From contig NZ_JOCB01000086.1 in the NCBI RefSeq assembly GCF_000718775.1, positions 1 to 64,000 on the forward strand: DNA of 64,000 bases, in the 5' to 3' direction. The notes beneath the pieces are model-generated. The model saw nothing but the letters and a program-made list of their open reading frames with translations. It was not told the origin of the DNA and made no database searches. The position numbers and the translations under genes were made by a program. Of the stretch, positions 61,893-64,000 are shown in pieces; the first letter of the stretch is position 1; every line of letters starts with the position of its first letter. This DNA comes from Streptomyces sp. NRRL S-31. GTDB taxonomy: Bacteria; Actinomycetota; Actinomycetes; Streptomycetales; Streptomycetaceae.

Positions 61893-62960
61893 TACCTCCC
61901 CGGCTCCGCCGAACACTGGCACCTGCCCGCGCGTCACGTCTCCACCGTCCTTGCCCGGCCGCTGGAGTGGCTGGACACCGAACTGGAGAACCTGAGCCTG
62001 ACCGTGGAAGGACTCGCGGAGGAGGGCGAGGACGAGTACGCGTGGGAACTCGCCGTCAATCTGGCGCCGCTGCACGAGGCGCGCGGCTACCTAGACCACT
62101 GGGACCGCACCCACCGCAAGGCGCTGACGGTGGTCCGCCGCCGCGGCAACCGCCTGGGGGAGGCCGCCCTGCTGGCCTCCCTGGGGTCGCTGCACCTCAA
62201 CCGCCGCGACCTGCCCGGGGCCCGCGAGGCACTGACCGCGGCGGCGGAGCTCTTCGAGCAGTTGGGGCACGACAAGGGACTCGGCCTGTGCCGCCGCGAC
62301 CTGGGCATCGTGGCCCGGCTCACCGGCCGCGACCGCTCGGCGATGCGCCTCTTCGAAGAGGCACAGGGGTGCTTCGACCGCTGTGGCGACCCGTGGGCCC
62401 GCGCCACCGTGCTCATCCAGCGGGCCGTCATCCTGCTCCGGCAGGGCGACGTCCGGCGCGTCGAGACGGAGCTGAACGAGGCGCTGCAGATCTGGCGTGG
62501 CCTCGGCTACGTCGGCGGACAGGCCCGGGTGCTCCTGCGCGTGGGCCAGCTCCTCGTGTACCGGAAGCAGTTCGAGGAGGCCCGCAAGGTGCTGTCCGAG
62601 GGGCTGCACATGGTCCTTGCGGACGGCGATGTGATCGGCGAGGGATACATGCTGCACGACCTCGGCCGGATCCACGCGGACCTGGGCGAACTCACCGGCG
62701 CTGCCGAGTTCTTCGACCGGGCGCTCGCCCTGCGCGAGGGCATCCTCGACCAGGCGGGCGCAGCCTCCGTGCGCGTCGACCTCGCCGCCCTGTCCCTGCG
62801 CGCGGAACGGGCGGAGCGGGCCGGCTCCCTGCTGGCCGAAGCGGTGGAGGTGTTCGGCAGACTGGGCATGGTCGAGGAGCAGGCCCGTGCCGCGCGGCTA
62901 CGGGCGCGGCTGCACCCCGTCCGCTCCGCCGACGGCATCGAGGCCCCGGCCGCCGAATGA
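61893..62960 (+). pseudogene. AfsR-like regulator, TPR part after an in-frame TGA
   Basis: Same frame as the SARP/NB-ARC gene: directly after the TGA it reads YLPGSAEHWHLPARHVSTVL and then a series of TPR-like helical repeats (NRLGEAALLASLGSLHLNRRDLPGAREALTAAAELF, GDVIGEGYMLHDLGRIHADLGELTGAAEFFDRALAL). Full length without the stop would be about 1022 aa, normal for AfsR. It may be translated separately from GTG 62004, or only by readthrough. Ends by ATGA overlap with the next gene. Confidence 0.75.
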
Positions 62961-64000
62961 ACCCCGCACCGGTGGGGGGAGCGCTGCCTACCGGCGCCGC
63001 GCCCCCCCTGCATGCCCGACAGCAGACCTTCCTGCGCCGCTTTGTGGGCCGCGAGGACGAACTGGAAGCTTTCCGCGCCGCGCTCGACGACTCGTCCGGC
63101 GCCGTCCCGGTGCTGACGCTGTACGGCCCCAGCGGCATCGGCAAGACGGCGCTGCTGCGGCGCTTCGCCCTGGAGGCCGCACAGCGCGGACGCACCGTCA
63201 CCGAGGTGGACGCGGAGCTGATCGAGCCGACCGAGCAGGCGTTCCGCGCCGCGGCGGGCTTCACCGGCACGGCCCCGCAGGTCCTGCTCGTCGACGCCGT
63301 GGACCGCCTCGAACCGCTGGCGGGGTGGATCAGGGACCAGTTCCTGCCGCGGCTGCCGCCGGGGTCGGTGGTGGTGCTCGCCGGCCGTCGGCCACCGAGC
63401 CTGTCGTGGCAGGCCGACCTCTCCTGGGACGGCACCTTCCGGGTCCACCGCCTGAGCGGGCTCTCCCGGTCCCAGTCGGCGCACCTGCTGCGGGACAGCA
63501 CCCCGGGCCGGGTCACCGACCGCCCGGCCCGGCTCGCCTTCGCCGACGGCCACCCCCTCGCGCTGCGGCTCGTCGGCCAGGACCGGGACACCCCGTCCGG
63601 GGGCGACTGGCGGCCCTCTCCCGAGGTCGTGCAGGACTTCCTCGAACGAGTGCTGGGCCCCGTGCCGTCCGCCACCCACCGGCAGGCCCTGGAGATCTGC
63701 GCCCACGTCCCCGACACCACCGAGGACCTGCTGCGCGTCTTCCGGCCCGACGACGCCCACGAACTGTTCGGCTGGATACGCCAACAACCCTACGCCCTCA
63801 GCCGGCGATCCGGGCTGCGCCTGTTGCCCGTGGTGGCGGAGGCCCTGGACCGCGACCTGAGATGGCGGGCGCCCGACGCCTACCTGTCCCTGCACAAGAC
63901 GGTGCGGACCTATCTCCAGCACTTGGTCCGCAACCGCCCCGAACCGACCTCCCTCAGAGCCGCCGGCGCCTTCAACTACATCCAGACCAGAGGCAGACGG
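62957..64000 (+). CDS. P-loop ATPase regulator (3' partial)
   Basis: Open to the window edge, 348 codons visible, ATG 62957 overlapping the previous stop. FVGREDELEAFRAALDD and LTLYGPSGIGKTALLRRFALEAA (Walker A), VLLVDAVDRLEPLAGWIR (Walker B) and VVLAGRRPPS form an AAA/STAND module as in large LuxR-type (LAL) or AfsR-related regulators. The DNA-binding or effector end is beyond the window. Translational coupling to the AfsR-like gene suggests they act together. Confidence 0.75.
   Translation, partial: MNPAPVGGALPTGAAPPLHARQQTFLRRFVGREDELEAFRAALDDSSGAVPVLTLYGPSGIGKTALLRRFALEAAQRGRTVTEVDAELIEPTEQAFRAAAGFTGTAPQVLLVDAVDRLEPLAGWIRDQFLPRLPPGSVVVLAGRRPPSLSWQADLSWDGTFRVHRLSGLSRSQSAHLLRDSTPGRVTDRPARLAFADGHPLALRLVGQDRDTPSGGDWRPSPEVVQDFLERVLGPVPSATHRQALEICAHVPDTTEDLLRVFRPDDAHELFGWIRQQPYALSRRSGLRLLPVVAEALDRDLRWRAPDAYLSLHKTVRTYLQHLVRNRPEPTSLRAAGAFNYIQTRGRR

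Noticed and set aside
1..64000. CRISPR arrays, tRNA and rRNA genes
   Set aside because: No regular short repeats with spacers and no tRNA- or rRNA-like segments were seen on reading; not exhaustively excluded.

Overview
The window is about 73% GC-style DNA with strong third-position G/C bias, rare TTA codons, SARP/AfsR- and StrR-type regulators and many secreted hydrolases. This is typical of a Streptomyces (or close relative) chromosome, probably an arm region because natural-product genes alternate with decayed genes and transposase scraps.

Left edge (1-6 kb): the 3' end of a type I PKS/NRPS hybrid megasynthase (ACP - heterocyclisation domain - cysteine-type adenylation domain - PCP - thioesterase) followed by a crotonyl-CoA carboxylase/reductase that would supply an alkylmalonyl-CoA extender. 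The assembly line continues to the left of the window.

6-39 kb is a mixed accessory/housekeeping stretch. It holds a small secreted protein, a MacB-type ABC exporter, a MoaF-like protein, an alcohol dehydrogenase, an OhrR/MarR regulator with a probable target alpha/beta hydrolase, two decayed enzymes, a LacI-controlled secreted beta-glucanase locus (GH16, DUF1996, DUF305) whose first two genes carry early TTA codons, a TetR/crotonase pair, a nucleotidyltransferase and a 1039-aa secreted subtilase. Then comes an insertion-sequence graveyard (30.5-33 kb), a TetR/carboxylic acid reductase pair and a truncated IS3 element abutting a beheaded MarR gene.

39.2-64 kb is the most interesting part: a compact, apparently undescribed biosynthetic gene cluster. 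It contains two aminoacyl-tRNA-synthetase-like proteins (TyrRS-like and CysRS-like, both with eroded KMSKS loops), two ATP-grasp ligases, a GNAT, a PLP aminotransferase, an ABC exporter, an unusual fusion of an ABC membrane piece with a clavaminate-synthase-like Fe/2-oxoglutarate oxygenase, two LLM-type flavin oxidoreductases, an aldose epimerase, a PhyH dioxygenase, a free carrier protein with its own adenylating enzyme, a cupin, a 6-phosphogluconate-dehydrogenase-like reductase, an S51 peptidase and a SnoaL-like protein. A StrR-family activator sits inside it, and matches to the StrR operator (GTTCGACTG - 11 nt - CAGTCGAAC type) lie before the TyrRS-like gene, before the first ATP-grasp gene and twice in the divergent CysRS/carrier promoter. 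At the right end an AfsR-type regulator carries a TTA codon and an in-frame TGA that splits it, followed by a partial P-loop ATPase regulator.

The cluster layout is four transcription units: (i) TyrRS-like + S51 peptidase (minus); (ii) StrR, GNAT, ATP-grasp, ABC, fusion oxygenase, aminotransferase, ATP-grasp (plus); (iii) CysRS-like, PhyH, aldose epimerase, two LLM oxidoreductases (minus); (iv) carrier, adenylating enzyme, cupin, dehydrogenase (plus). Units ii and iii converge on a perfect 19-bp hairpin; unit iv ends at another hairpin. My inference is a peptide-like or amino-acid-derived metabolite built from amino-acid adenylates and ATP-grasp ligation rather than a classical NRPS; the product cannot be named from sequence alone.
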